Assembly (NCBI GenBank): GCA_037178975.1
Contig: JASJZH010000002.1
Coordinates: 6,437,501 to 6,501,500, forward strand
Reading direction: 5' to 3'
Length of the DNA stretch: 64,000 nt
DNA from: Oscheius tipulae
Lineage: Eukaryota; Nematoda; Chromadorea; Rhabditida; Rhabditidae
The position numbers and the translations under genes were made by a program. Numbering within the stretch: the first letter of the stretch is position 1; every line of letters begins with the position of its first letter. The notes beneath the pieces were generated by a model that saw nothing but the letters and a program-made list of their open reading frames with translations, had not been told where the DNA came from and made no database searches. Below, piece after piece: positions 33,541 to 46,063 of this stretch.

Positions 33541-33789
33541 TAGAGGGAGAGAAATAGAGAGTAAGTGTAAGATTCCGTATTCCTTGACAGCGCGATTAGA
33601 TAACATATCCAATCTGTTGGCAAAAGGGTCAGAAAGTGAGTCTATTCTTTCAAACGTCTCTTCGAACACAGATTAGTTTACAATCTCCTATTTACTGCCG
33701 CCTTTGCCGACAGGACCTTCGCTCCTCTAGGTGCCATGTCCTGCAGAGACTGTGTGCATAAGAATTTTAATGGCAAGATATGTAACAGA

Positions 33790-34694
33790 TCAACGAAACG
33801 ATGGCGGTGGTGGATCTTTCCGCCTGTTCTTTTTAGGGTTCTTACTACGGCTGCGGGTCTTACAGACGGGACATGTCGGGGCATTGCGGTGGATCGAGGC
33901 CTGACAGGCTTCACATTTCTGAATGTTGGTCTCTTTCTTAAACAGTCTAAGCATACCTTCATTTTCGACTGAAGCTGCTGACTGCTCTCCGGGGGCCTCG
34001 CTGGGGACTGGAACAGACTGAACTCTGAACTTGGGCTATAGTTTGACTGTACATGTTTCTTACGAGGAATCGCAGGATGCACTATCGGAAAGGTGGTCGG
34101 AGGCGGCTTCTCTTCGGCTATAATGCTAAAAGTTGACACTGTCTCGTGGTGGGTAGACTTACTCTTGAAGGAGCTCCGGAGGCAGCTCATCCAGAAGGTC
34201 AGCACAATCGAGGAGAGTTAACTGCAAAGACGAACTATCACTATTACTGTCACCTTACCGTTCGGTTTCCTGACTGCCTCAGATTCTCCAATTCTTCGAC
34301 TTTCCTTAGCAGACTGCCTCTCCGGGATTCTCTCTCCGATCTCAGCGTCTTCATCATGTCCTCACAGTTGTTAATGTCCTGATTGATCTGTCTCAATTCC
34401 TCAGCATGTCCCTTTCTCTCGGTATCCAGCTCTCCTTCGAGCTTCTCACATTGTACCAGATGAGTTCTCAGGTCGGCTAAGGTGGTCAGGTCTCTTCGGA
34501 GTTCTTGGCATCTCTGTTCGAATGTGGTTAACTGATGGCTGAAAGAGTCAGTATAAGACAGACAGAAAAAACAGAGAGACAGAGATAGAAGTAGAGAAGC
34601 AGAGAGACAGTAAGTTGGAAAAACAGGGAGACAGAGAGACTCACCTAGTTGATTCCAGTGTCCGAAGCTTGGAAGTGAGTACATCGAGATCCAT
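33790..34694 (-). CDS. ZC4H2-like zinc-finger protein, diverged tandem copy
   Basis: Second, more diverged copy of ZC4H2. Exons: start ATG at 34694 (MDLDVLTSKLRTLEST), a coiled-coil exon with HAEELRQINQDINNCEDMM that aligns with the vertebrate HVEELRLIHADIN block, a short exon LTLLDCADLLDELPPELLQE, a linker exon, and a last exon with the finger CEACQASIHRNAPTCPVCKT and the basic tail [14 protein letters not shown] before the stop at 33790. All junctions agree in phase; one intron is 38 bases. The four finger cysteines and the internal His are kept, while the His that follows the second Cys in vertebrates is Gln here. ZC4H2 is a nuclear coiled-coil protein needed for neural development in vertebrates. 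This copy lies 1.4 kb downstream of its paralogue on the same strand. Confidence 0.85.
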
Positions 34695-36077
34695 CCAGAA
34701 GCAGTCTGGAACTGTTGGAGAGAGTCAAGAGCACACAAAGGTCTTTGTTCTGTTCCCAGAGGGTATGACTGCCCAATGATGATCTAATCGGTCAAGTCTG
34801 GGACAGTGGAGAGTGAGAAAAGTACAAGGCGATTCGGACCACCCTTCACCCAGAAAGTCTAAGGCTTCCAGCAGCGTTTTAGGTGATCGAAAATGTGGCA
34901 ACAGTTCTTGGAGAGAGAGAGAGAGCGGGAAAGACCCTGAGCGCCTGCTCAATGAAGCGCTGTTTATTGGCCGTGGCGAGAGGAAGACGAGGCTCTGAAT
35001 GGTGGGAACGAGACGCGCGAAAAGGGCTTTCAGAGTGGGAAAAAAGTTTGTCCGTTTTGAAAGGAAGACACAATTGGATGAGGGAATCTCCAAGCAAACA
35101 GGGATTCCAATCGGTTCTACAAAACTCTCACTCTAAAGTTCAGTTCCTAAGAGGAGCTAGGGAATAGTTAGCCGTTGTGACTACTGGAACAAGCATTTAT
35201 TTCCAAGTCTGTCACACTGTCAGGAGAAAAACTTGTTCAAACTTGTCTTTGAAGCTGACTTTTTGAATTGCTGAGCTAGCTCATGTCCACAACTGGCTGG
35301 GCAATCTCGGCCGGTGCTTCCGGACAGAGAGGGGGACAAGGGACAAAAGGGACAAAATAGCCTCAATGCACATACGCTAAAGGTTTCTTTGAGTCCAAGT
35401 CCCGTGAAAGTTAAAAAAAAACTTTACGATGTCCGAGAAATATCAAGGAGTAGGACCAGGTCAAGAGCTCTAGCTTAGCAGATCTTTTCTAGAGAGGAGA
35501 GCCACCTTTTGAATTTCAACTATAGGTAAGAAAACTACGTTCAAGAGGGTTAGCGAACCTGGGAATAGTCCAAAAGGTTGCTGATGATCTAGAAAAGTGG
35601 GTAGAGCCCTTGATACTTGACCTAACACTTTTGCAAAGCCTCCTGTTTTCATGTAGACTGCAGGAATGTTCTTTGTTAAGGAGTTCGCATGTGATTGTCT
35701 CAACGGAAGGTCAGGAATCAAGTCATGGACATAGACAGGTGAATAACAGCGACAGTTAGGTGTAGAACCATGAGGAACCGGCGAGGTAGCCAATACTGGA
35801 ATCCTTGAAGTTTGATTTGCAATAAGATTCCTTGATTGGCTGTAAATAAGACAATCGTAGGCTTCTCCAATCAAATTAACCGAAAGGATAGCATACAAAG
35901 AGAGCGGGGAACTTCTGGTGGCCCAAGGTGGGGGGAGACAATAAAAGGGCCTTTATGCAATGATGGTGTGCGCGGTTGAGTCAGTCGAATTGGGGGCTCT
36001 CGTCCCTGTTCCCACAATATAAACTACCGTAAGGCAATACATAGGCACAATTCATTAGAAAAAAAAGATTACAGGAC

Positions 36078-38660
36078 CTATTCCTTCTTCTTCGGCTTTT
36101 TCGGATTCTTCGAGCGGGACTTGCTCTTACACATCGGACAGATCGGAGCATTGCGGTGAATCTGCTGGTAGCAGGATTGACAGGTCTGAAAGTCTTGGTC
36201 TTGACAGAGAATTGTCTGGAAGAGGTACCTTCATAGGTGGACTCTGATGTTCAGTGACTTTCAGATGAGAGGGGACGGTGGGAGGCTGGCGGAAAGGCTG
36301 GAAATGGAAGAGATGAATAGAGACACCTCCGTCAAACTGTCTCGATCAACCATGTACGTTCTTTTGGTTTTAGAGAGACTCCGGTGACAAGAGCCATTTA
36401 GAGACATAGGGGACGTTGACAGAGACAGTTTGACAGTGACAATGAGACAGAGTGGCATTGAAAGTCGCAAAACCTGTCATGCGATGTCACTTTGTCGTTA
36501 ACCTGGTTCAGACAATCTGTCCCTGTCTTCTACACTGTTTCTGTCAACTTGTCCACCTCTAGCTCTGTCCTTGCCCGCTTCTGTCTCTCTTTCTCTCTAA
36601 CCTCTATCAATATCTCACCTTCAAAGCCTACTCGCATTCTGCACTTGTCAATTGGTACTTACACTGTCACTGTCTCTGTAAACCCGTCCATCTAAACTTT
36701 ATGACCATCGAGGCTCACAAGCTTTGGTACTCTTACAGTTTCTCGTACTCTGTCATGCCACGATGTGTTAATCTGTCAACTTATTTAGTTCTGTGGGTCA
36801 GCAAAACATGTCAACTACTAACAAGTCAAGAAGAAAACAGGTAGCTGCAATTCCAAAGCTGGCAAGCCATAACAGTGAAACAGTAACAAATTGAACCCCT
36901 CGACATGACCTGTACTTTTGGTTTCTGTCCAACCGTCTGCGCAGCAGCTTCGAACACCTCTCCCTGTCAAAAGAGCGATAACTCACTGGCGCATTCGACA
37001 TGAACATGGCCGGGTCGAACATTATCGATGGATTCAGTAGTGCTGCTGGGTTCAGTCCCCGCAAGGCCGGAAAGAGATTGGCAGCCGGAGAAGCCATGTG
37101 TGGAGAGGGTGAGGTCAATTTGGGAAGATCAGCCATAGCTGCATCGTCCGTTGCCAAGAGGCCTTCTTCTCCAATCCCTGTCTCCTTGATCTTCTCATTG
37201 CAGAGCTCCCTCTGCTTTTCCAACTGTTCAAGCTTGTGTGCCAGCCGGTTCTCGATCTCCTTCTGCTCCGATCTGGCCGCGTTTATCTGTCTCTCTAGCT
37301 CCATTTTGTCCTGAAATACATGGTTTTGAGGCTAAGGGAGGGCCGAACTTGGTTGATGACTTGTATGATGGCAGACTGTTCCTCTTTCTCACGGTTTAAA
37401 TCGTCTATGGTACTGGACAGCTCGACTACATGCTTCTCATTGGCTCGGAACTCAGCCAGATCTTCCAGAAGCTCTCGCCGACACTTGACATACTCGTCTA
37501 TTTTGAACCTGAAAGTCAAGTTCTTTCCCTGTCTCTCTGTTTCATTGTTTCTCTGTCTCTCTGTCTTTCTGTCTCTTTATCTCCCTGTCTCTCTCTGTCC
37601 ACACTACCCAGTCAGTTCTGTAGCAATCTCACTCTTGATCGTATCTCTCCCGTTATTAATTAGTCCTGTCATTTTTTGTGCTCATAAATCACCCTCGTAC
37701 CTCTGCCTAACCTCTTGTCTTTGATCCACCGCCGCCTCTCACACCCAAGTGCTGATGGTTACTGTGGATTTGATCGAGAGCGAAAAAAAGGGGATTAGAC
37801 CAAGGCACCTTCTCGCGATCGTAAACGCGCTTCCGCTCAAATAAGCCCGGCCTTACCCGCCTTTTTGATTAAACAGAGGCCGTGAGTCCTGATACCAACG
37901 GGAAAGGCGATGAAACAAGCCGCTTGGAGCACATCTGTCATCGAACTGCCCCCGGGGTGCCACAAATTGAGCAGAAGGCAAGCCGAGAATTCATTCCCGG
38001 GCTTCTGTTTGCTGGCGACATCCCGGCAGTAAATCTTACATGCGCAGATGGATTGTATAACAGCAGGAGCCGTATACGGCCAGATCAGTGTGAACAGACT
38101 GTGGGGACGACAAATGAAAATAGAGACAGAGTCATAGATTTAAAGAGACAGAGACAGCGAGACAGAGAGACACAAAGACAGAGAGACAAGGAAACTTATA
38201 AGAGGAGTGAGAGAGATGCAATGTTGTTCCAGTAGACTCAACAGAACAGAATGCGATGGAAGCGTGAGAAACCAACTAGCTTCGGGTAGAGCTGGCGACA
38301 GAATTAACAATACTGCTTTGCCAAGATAAGGTTAACTTGTCAGGTCCTGGCAAGCATAATCTGCATCTGTTTCGGAGTTATTGAGGTATTCTACCCGATG
38401 TGTTCACTTCAACTTGTCGTCAACTACACTCGTCCTACTCGTTTCTCGACTCCAGTGGTTTCAACAAGACCAACGACACATTTCAGAAGGAGGGTACAGG
38501 ACAGTTCAAATAACACATGGGGGCTGGGCTTTTTGCACTGTTGATTGACAAGAGACAAAAAAAACACCCTATACCCTATCAGAAAAGACACTCACTTGGC
38601 CTGTGCAATCCTATGCAGATCCTGTGCTGCTGCCGAAGGGCTCTCTGCCATTGACACCAT
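36078..38660 (-). CDS. zc4h2: ZC4H2 orthologue, C4H2 zinc-finger protein
   Basis: Exons: about 38660-38595 ([20 protein letters not shown]), about 37507-37352 ([20 protein letters not shown], coiled coil), about 37310-36989 ([20 protein letters not shown] then a Pro/Ala/Met-rich linker), about 36299-36232 ([20 protein letters not shown]) and a last exon with [20 protein letters not shown] and the tail [15 protein letters not shown] before the stop at 36078. The finger and tail are almost identical to human ZC4H2 ([20 protein letters not shown], then KSRSRNPKKPKRK), including the MK residues in front. This is therefore the conserved copy; the gene at 33790-34694 is the diverged duplicate. The His after the second Cys is Tyr here. 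The exact start could be either of two close ATGs (38660 or 38651). Confidence 0.9.
38285..38410 (+). repeat. dispersed repeat, copy 2
   Basis: Contains 'cataatctgcatctgtttcgg', shared with the repeat at 6395-6545, and 'gaggtattctacccgatg', shared with both 6395-6545 and about 56085. It is preceded by a GACAGA tract (38130-38215), as copy 1 is preceded by the GA run. Confidence 0.55.
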
Positions 38661-39846
38661 GATTTCACTGAAAGAGAACGTGTTAGACAAGACATAAGAT
38701 GAGAGAAGGACAATGAGACTGTTTGTCAGCGGATCCATTTCGGGCCCACGCATAATGGGATTAACACAAGTGGCCAGGTGTGGGTCATCGTCTGGGAAAG
38801 TGTCTTTTTACCAGATTACGGTACAGGGTTTTGATTATGGCAATTAGAGAGGGGGAGACTTTTATGGGAAGGCGGCGGCGGAGAGGAGGAGGCACAACTG
38901 ATGACAGACAATTGATGGATCACCTCCTCCCCAGAAAGAGTCGATACAGTTCCAAATTAAAAGTTTCTCAGGAGGTCTCAAGCTGTGTCATCATAGTCGT
39001 TCGGTTGAGAAGACAGCCGCGAAAAGCCATACAATAGGGAGAACCGACTTCTTTTTGTCCAGGCAGATCGATATTCTGATTACTTCGTCAAAGAATGTTT
39101 ACTCAGAGGAAGAGAGACGAGAATGGGGCGAAGCGGGAAAGACGAGTCAGCCTGGAAGAAAGGGAGGAAGTCGACTCATACAATGGGGGTAAAAGGGTAC
39201 GGGAAAGGAGTGATAAAGGAACTACGGTAAGAGTCAGGATCGAATGTACATTCCAAGAGCCTTCCGACTCTCTCTACTTCGGGGGAAGACTCCTTTGAAC
39301 TAACCCTGTTCCTACAAAGATCTGTACTTTGTGTAGAACAAGGCAGAGTTGAGCGACTTTCGAATGCAAATGGAAGAGGCGCAAACAATGGTGCAGACAA
39401 GAAGGCGAACTGTTACCACTTTTCTGGCGCAAAAGGACAGTTTTAAATTTGGTGCTGGGGTTTGTTAATATAGAGACAGAAACAGGGATATGCCTGTCTA
39501 TCTCTAAGTTTCACCGTCTCGGTTTGAACTCTAAAACAAAGAAAGTTTCCAACAGGACCTGTAGTTTCGAAAAGGTTATGCTGATACACAAATTGGCGCG
39601 GGACCGAGATGTCTCTCTCTCTTCTCTCGACGCCATAGTTGCTGCTACTATTATTATGATGACGACTCATGGGACTGTCAACATGAGAGCGGGGCCGAGA
39701 AAGAGTTTCATTTCAAAGAGGGGAGGACGCTATCGTTCTCAAAACGAAGAAGATGACAGCCAGAGGCGGGGCGGCCATTTGCTCATTGAGGCGCGGAAGA
39801 GACGGATTTACGACTGGTTGCCAGCAGGAGGTAAACGGTGAGAAGG

Positions 39847-41452
39847 TCAGGCCCAGGCAGTTCGGAACTGCTCGAAGTAGACGGCAGTCTCTTCTTTTGG
39901 CTGAAAAGAGCATGAGTCAGTCGGGGCAGAAGCAACATTTTTGACTGGCGGCAGGCTCTTTGATCTGACTCTCTCTCTTACTCATAGTAGAGGACGTTCT
40001 AAACAGTCTCTTACCTTGACTGCCAGCTTCTTCCCATCAAAATCAACCAAATCCATGACTTTTGGTTTCGATGGAGTAATTTCTGCTCGAAAAAGAGCCT
40101 TAGTAAATTTCTCCCTCAACTGAGCATGTACTGTCACGATCATAGTCGAGATAGTGATTGGACTGACGGCTATGGCTACGTCGAAGATGAAGCCAAAGAT
40201 CCGTAAAGGTATGGGATAGTCGTCGAACATACAGCAGACAGCGTAGCCGATATAGGCTATCATGGCTATGAAAGACTGTAGGGCAAAGACGACAAAAGCC
40301 CGACAGAGAAAGAGAGAGGTACGGACGTTTTCTCGAACCTGAAAGATCATATTTTTGATCGAGATGAGGACAAAGTCAACCAATTTGGCGATGAAGGCAA
40401 ACAAATTCCAAGCGCAGGAGACGAACCCTGACCCCTCCACACACTAGACGCGCCACTTGGCGCTGCGCCATTGAGACAAACGGGCGCCCAAAGTTTATTT
40501 GCTCAATAGCTCAATCGCCCAGATTACTGAAAGATCAGAGACACTAGGGATCCTAGCTTTGTTTCGATATTTGGATTTCTTACCTGGTATCCGTGAGTAA
40601 TACCCAAAGTGCCCTTGTACTGTCTCCACAAGTAAAGATTCCTTTTTCGGACATGGTACATCATCTGAACTTTTCTTTTCAGAATAGTTGTTCTCCAAAA
40701 ACTTACAGAAATAGCCACCACGTCGGCAAAGATAAAGATTCCAGCTATCAAGAATCTCGACTTGGCCGAGGTCATCAGAAATGTCATGATGAGGAAAGAG
40801 GAGACCCACTGAAATGGTTATTGTACATTTATTGATTGTGGGCCTTACCAATGTGATAATCAGAGTGATTACCAGTAGAACTGCACTCTCTTTCTCGTAC
40901 TCCCGAGCCCGGATGGTTGCCAGAAGACGTTCGAAGGCCACGAGTAGCATGTGCAGACCACCTACAAACGGGTTTAAAATTCGAGTTCAACAGTACCACC
41001 TGTCTGCGTCAGAGAGGGACTTTGGCACGTATAGCTTGTTTTGACAGGTGTTTTGTTTCGTACTGATTCTGTCTCTCTGTGTCTCTCTGTACTTTTTCTC
41101 GGCTTTTTTGATCCTAATTATTTAAACAAGTAATCCAATCGACCCCCGCTGCAGCTTTCACGAGCTGATTCATACCTGCAAACATGCCAATATCTCTCAA
41201 TTGAGCGGGTACAGCTTCTGTGTCATCATCGGCTGATAGGTTGAAGACTATCACTTCCATACTGTACTGTAGACGGAAGATAGATGTGGCACAGAACGAG
41301 AGTACGAAGCTGTCCAGGACCAAAATTAGGTGGATATGAACGGATCGGAGTCTTGAGAAGACGGCCACAAATGTGGCTCCTACAATAAGTGCTAGAATGT
41401 GGAAGAGGGCTTCGGCAATGAGGAAGCCGTGCCAGAGGCCGAGCGACTCCAT
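39847..41452 (-). CDS. nematode serpentine chemoreceptor (Sre/Srab-like 7TM GPCR)
   Basis: Seven-helix receptor of a nematode chemosensory class, expected in the membrane of sensory neurons. The start ATG at 41452 lies two bases behind a 'tttctatttcag' acceptor. Six exons agree in phase: 41452 to about 41178 (FHILALIVGATFVAVFSRLR, first helices), an exon with AFERLLATIRAREYE, one with GIFIFADVVAISV, one with YHVRKRNLYLW ending in ITHGYQ, a long exon from VRENVRTSLFLCRAF to DFDGKKLAVK, and a short last exon, KEETAVYFEQFRTAWA, with stop at 39847. The ER-LAT-x-x-x-R-x-YE motif, the YQVREN junction and the final YF...W tail are typical of Sre/Srab/Sra families. Length is about 320 residues, normal for the class. 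The ligand is unknown. One intron carries a tRNA-like element. Confidence 0.85.
40415..40486 (-). repeat. tRNA-like element, in chemoreceptor intron
   Basis: On the minus strand 'caatggcgcagcgccaagtg' and 'ggggtcagggttcgtctcc' (B-box-like). It belongs with the diverged element at 28802-28872. Confidence 0.55.
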
Positions 41453-44400
41453 TTCTGAAATAGAAAACTCTGAGGGACAGAGGGACATAGAAACAGACAG
41501 TTCTCGTAGGCTACTAGTAGCCAGACTGAAGTATCGGAGAGTAAAGGGAACCTGCTGGCCCGGAGCAGAAGTGCTGACAAAACTGGCAGTACTGAGTTAC
41601 ACAGACTACTGTTGTCTTGCCAATCAGTGTCACGCATAATAAGTCTGCTTTGAAGTTTTTTTTACCCAATGCTCTCCCGATGGCTTGTTGTTACTGTTAT
41701 CATCTCTCGACGAAAGTGGCTACTACCAGATCAAAAGATGAGTTTTAGAAGGAGAGTGCATGTCAGTTGCTTTGAAATAGAGACAAAGACAAAGACAGAC
41801 AGAGAGGCTAATTGTAAGAGGAAACGGTAGCAGAGATCGCTCGTTCTTTCTGCAGAGCAAATCTAATCCAAACCTCGATCAGATGACAAGACAATGTACG
41901 AAAATCTGACTAACCTAGCCGACAGTTGCCCATTTTTCCTCTTAAAAGTTGCAGAAGTCGAGGGGGCACGAGGTGTGTACTGCACAATTAGTAAAATGGA
42001 GGGGCAGCTGCTATGATTAGGCCCAACGCGATTATCAAGTCCAACGGAGGAGGGCACAAAAAGGAGGAGGAGAATGGCTGTTTATGCCAAGAACACAGTA
42101 TAATCAGCTAATGGGAGCTGGAACTCTCTCTCATTGTTCCAACGTGTGGGCAGCCAGCTCATTTGGTCGACTTTTGAATGTGACTGGGTTGCGTGCATGA
42201 TTTTTTTTTTTAGAGTCAGTTGGCGTCCACTGTGATCTTTAAGAAACTGTAAAAGTTTAATCTTACAGTTATCCTAGTCCATTGTCACTGAAAGATCCCA
42301 ATGATCGCTTCCTCTCATTATAGCCCAATAGAGATTAGCTTCGAGAAAAGTGGACCGATCCAGCTCCCAGAGGAAATTGGGTCTCGCCATTGAGGAGATA
42401 ATATCGTCAACCTATAGATGAACGAAAAGGACAGGACGTCGTGTCGAAGGATAAAGTCTACATTGGGTAAAGAGGACCAGGGTTTTTTCTGAGAAGGTCA
42501 GCAGGTCTTATGGTAGAACAGCCAGGTCCAGCCGTGCTCAGTCCTTTAATTTTTGTTCATTGCGAAAAATAAAAGTATGCTGTTTGAATGATGGTTCAGC
42601 CCTGACATGTACTGTCAATTTCCTGCAACGAATGTGATCGTGTTGAGCAGTAGAATTTTTGCAGACGAGAGTCAAGAGTAAGAGTGCCACTACCGCTTGT
42701 ACGGAGTGTATTGGATTCGGAAGAAGCGTATGAAGGAAGAGAGGACAACTGATACTTGAATTGCTACCTACTTATTGACCTAAGCGCAAAGATTCCTCGC
42801 TTACTTCACACCAAGTTCAGAAGTATAGTTCAACAAAACAGGAATTGAAATCGGTATATTCTTAGATACAGCTTCCGGCACGCGGAACCCACTCTCTCTT
42901 TCTCAGCTTCCATAAATAATAGTAATAGGGCTGCAGCGTCATAGAGTCAATTACATTTGGACTTCTTGATTAGGTTAGAGTACAAAAACTGGTACGTGAA
43001 TGAGGGTACTGGAAATAATAGAACAAGGAAGAGGAATAGGGAAAATGACTAGTCAGTCTAGGTGACAGAGAGCTTGACACCCTTATTATAGCTGATAGAG
43101 ACAGAGAGGTAGAGACATCGTTTCTTGAACCTGTAACAGATCCTGTGAAACTGGAGAAAAGCAGTCATGACTCGTTCAGCTGCATAGGTTATGCCAATTT
43201 CGCACCTGCTGCTATATGTTGCTAGCAACAAAAGGGAAGAAAACTAGAGGGTAGTTCAGAAAAATATAGGATGTACGAAACAGATACTAAGTTTTTCAGG
43301 GAAAATCTCAGGGTGCCATGGGAGGCAAAACATAATCATCTGTGGTCACTTCACTAGGGCTGAGAACCAGAGAAAGAGACAGGGAAACAAAACAACTTTT
43401 GAAACCAAAGTGAGGAAATAATGACTGTGTAATTGACTTGACGGAGGAAGGGCCTCCTCTCGCCGATAACTAATCGTGTTATTGAGGTTAACAAAACAAC
43501 AAAGCTCGTAGCTTGAACCCACCTACAGAGACGATGACTTTCTGCACATAATTCGTGTTCATGCTCGCCGTCGTTGCCATGTGTGTCATACTGTCAGACA
43601 GCCCTCACGAGCCAATTTCCTGGACTTTTGACATCCTGAGAGCAGATAGGAATGTTTACGAATTGATCTTCCTCGAGAATGTACATTGGGATGTTCAGTT
43701 CTGTGTTTAGACAAGCCTCTATTCCGAGACAGTGAGACACAGTAACAGTAACACAGAGACCAATAGACACAGAGGCAGAGAGGCAGTTCCTTCTGGAAAC
43801 CTTAGAAATCGACGCAAAGGAGGAAATAATGGTTCCGTATTTGAACGGGAGTATGCCTTCTCTCGCCGGCAACCAATCCTATTATTGAGATTAATAAAAC
43901 GCTCAAGGGGAGATCAAAGTTGATATTGTAACATTGTTTTTGTGATAAAGTCGATACAAACTCCAACTTTCTAACTTGTCATCAAGATGGTTGACTTGCG
44001 CTGTCCTGACAACCCTAACTCTCTAAGTTTTGTCAGTAGCACGCTGCCCATGTCTACAATTCAGTCACTGTCACTGTCTGTCCCCTCCCTATATTAGTCC
44101 TTCCCTCGTGTTGTCCTATCTCCCTCTTTCTGTAATAGCCAGACACGTAGCTTTGGCCCCTTTGAAGTCGCCGCCCATTAAATCTCGAGACGACGGTTCC
44201 CTGCCGGTCGTTTGTCATAGTGTCATCCCCTTTTCTGGACTTTTGTCTCTGTCCAGAGGGAGAGGAGATAAGTACAAACATCGATCTGTCCGCTCTCTAT
44301 TTGCACTGTCTCCTCGACCTCACTCTAGGAAAACTGTCATTAGCAATTCAAAGGCCCGGCCGCTGACTTCTTCTCAAAGAATTTTTTTATTGGATGACGG

Positions 44401-45813
44401 TAACCTTCTCTTTTCATACTTGAGGCAAATTGGGTTCCCAGCTCGACGGAACAGTTTTATCACTGTCATTTGTCTTATCTCTCACCTTGCTATCATAGAC
44501 AAATGTTGTCATTTTATTGGGCCAGTGTCAACAGGGCCCAAAGCTCTCTTTTGTCTTTCTCGACAGAGCTTCGGCAAACGTCTTTAGCTTCAAATTTTTG
44601 TCCCTCTATTTGAGAATCCTACATTCTTCCATAGAATAGTTTTCGGCAGGTCTTCCGGAAAAAACTGGCAAACTCTGTCAACCTGTAATAGATACAGGCT
44701 GGCTCTCTCACTCTATAAAATTGTCTACAGCCGTAAAAAGTGTGAATGAGATCAGACACTGTCGATGGTACGAACACATCTTGTCTCTTATACTGTCCCT
44801 GTAAGTCTATCAATGCGCAAAGTCTGTCAATTGGTCAGTGAGCTCATGTATTGTCAACAGACCATTGTATTGGGTCGGCCATTTCATTGTGGCAGTTCAA
44901 GCTTTGCCACTCTGTCACTGAAACAGTTTCATCTTCTGCCTAACTTCTTCCTCTGTTCCCCTAGGAAAGCATTCAATCGTTGGAAAGATATCTTCTCTCC
45001 TCCTCTCCAATTCCACCAAGTGACCTCCCCTGGCCACCCCACCCGATCTAGCTGTCGTCTCTCTAATGGCCCCAGCCACTTGGAATAAACTGCCGGCCTT
45101 CCGAGATTTACTACTTTTCTTCTCCACGCTGCGTCTCTTCCAGACTGTCTCTCACTCTCAGCCGGAGGGCGGGGCCTCGATCACAATCGCTTTGTCTCCA
45201 GACGGTGTGGTCCTTCTTTTCCCCGTTTCCTGTCACCCTCTAAAGTGAGTCACAATGTCCAGAAACGGTCAGCCGTTTTCTCCTTCCCGATCGATCAGCT
45301 CTAGATTCCAACCGACCCATAAATTTTACGGCGAGCGGCGCATTTGAATGGGCTTTTTGACGATCACTCGGCCTTCTTCTCTCTCTTTTACTTTCGGACC
45401 AGACGCCCTCTTTACAGACCTTTCTGGACTGTTTTTTTTTTGAGATTTTCTCTGTCCCTTACCACCCGAAGTTTCGTAAAAGAGTCGTGACGTTGATCTA
45501 CCCTGTAGTACCGAGCTGTGTCTCTATTCTAGTGCAGCCACGTTCGACTATGAGGGTGGATGGACCACGGTGCCTTTTCTCCTTTTTCTGACAGCATTTA
45601 CATAACACATATGTCTATTGATATCCACTCAAAAAAGAAGGATGTAGGTTCTCGTCTTCTTTAATTGTCCGATGATAATAACTCTCCCCCTCACAAGAAA
45701 TAGCCAGCTTTGTCACGTTGTCTACTTGCTGCAGCTCTATTCAGTTGAAGAATCCTGAAAATCAGAGCTATGAAGCTTATGGGTTGCGTCGTCTCTGATT
45801 CTTGTAGATTTAA

Positions 45814-45880
45814 TCGACGCGGGAGTCGAACCTGAGCTCTTTCGTCAAAGCGCTATAAACCGACTGAGCCATGCAGGCAA
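45814..45880 (-). repeat. tRNA-like element
   Basis: On the minus strand 'catggctcagtcggtttata', 'gcgctttgacgaaagagctc' and 'aggttcgactcccgcg'. The middle can form a short CTTT/AAAG stem. One of the more complete copies. Confidence 0.65.
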
Positions 45881-46020
45881 AGGCCACGACGACTTTCTCC
45901 GGGGTAGCAAATCTACAAGCCTACTTTCCAAGCCTAAAGCGAGATAAGGAAGTAGGTTACGAGCTGTTGAAAGAGCCCAGATCCACTAAGAAACGGCCAT
46001 TCTAGAAGGAGAACCTGTTA

Positions 46021-46063
46021 CTTTTCTTCAGCAACGTGACAGAGACACGTTGCTGAAGAAAAG
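46021..46063. repeat. perfect 18-base inverted repeat
   Basis: 'cttttcttcagcaacgtg' at 46021-46038 is the exact reverse complement of 46046-46063, around the loop 'acagaga'. It would form a stable hairpin in either strand. It lies in a gene-free region about 0.9 kb past the TFIIF-alpha stop. Confidence 0.95.

Larger units (their letters stand above)
28700..33789. other. gene-poor stretch between SMC6 and the ZC4H2 pair
   Basis: No gene recognised. It contains tRNA-like elements at about 28802, 29451 and 33470; a direct repeat pair at 29990-30033 and 30459-30503; a CA run at 30885-30905; two copies of 'aaatgttcacccggtga' at about 32246 and 32466; and a dense TTGACAG cluster at 32999-33246. 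A minus-strand frame at about 31218-30990 with 'CESDEEGGNERPTRTPSIDV' looks compositionally coding, but I cannot connect it to other exons. Confidence 0.5.

Noticed and set aside
44030-44587. 185-codon plus-strand open frame
   Set aside because: No recognisable domain, no splice support, and composition explained by TGTC/TCTC-rich DNA.
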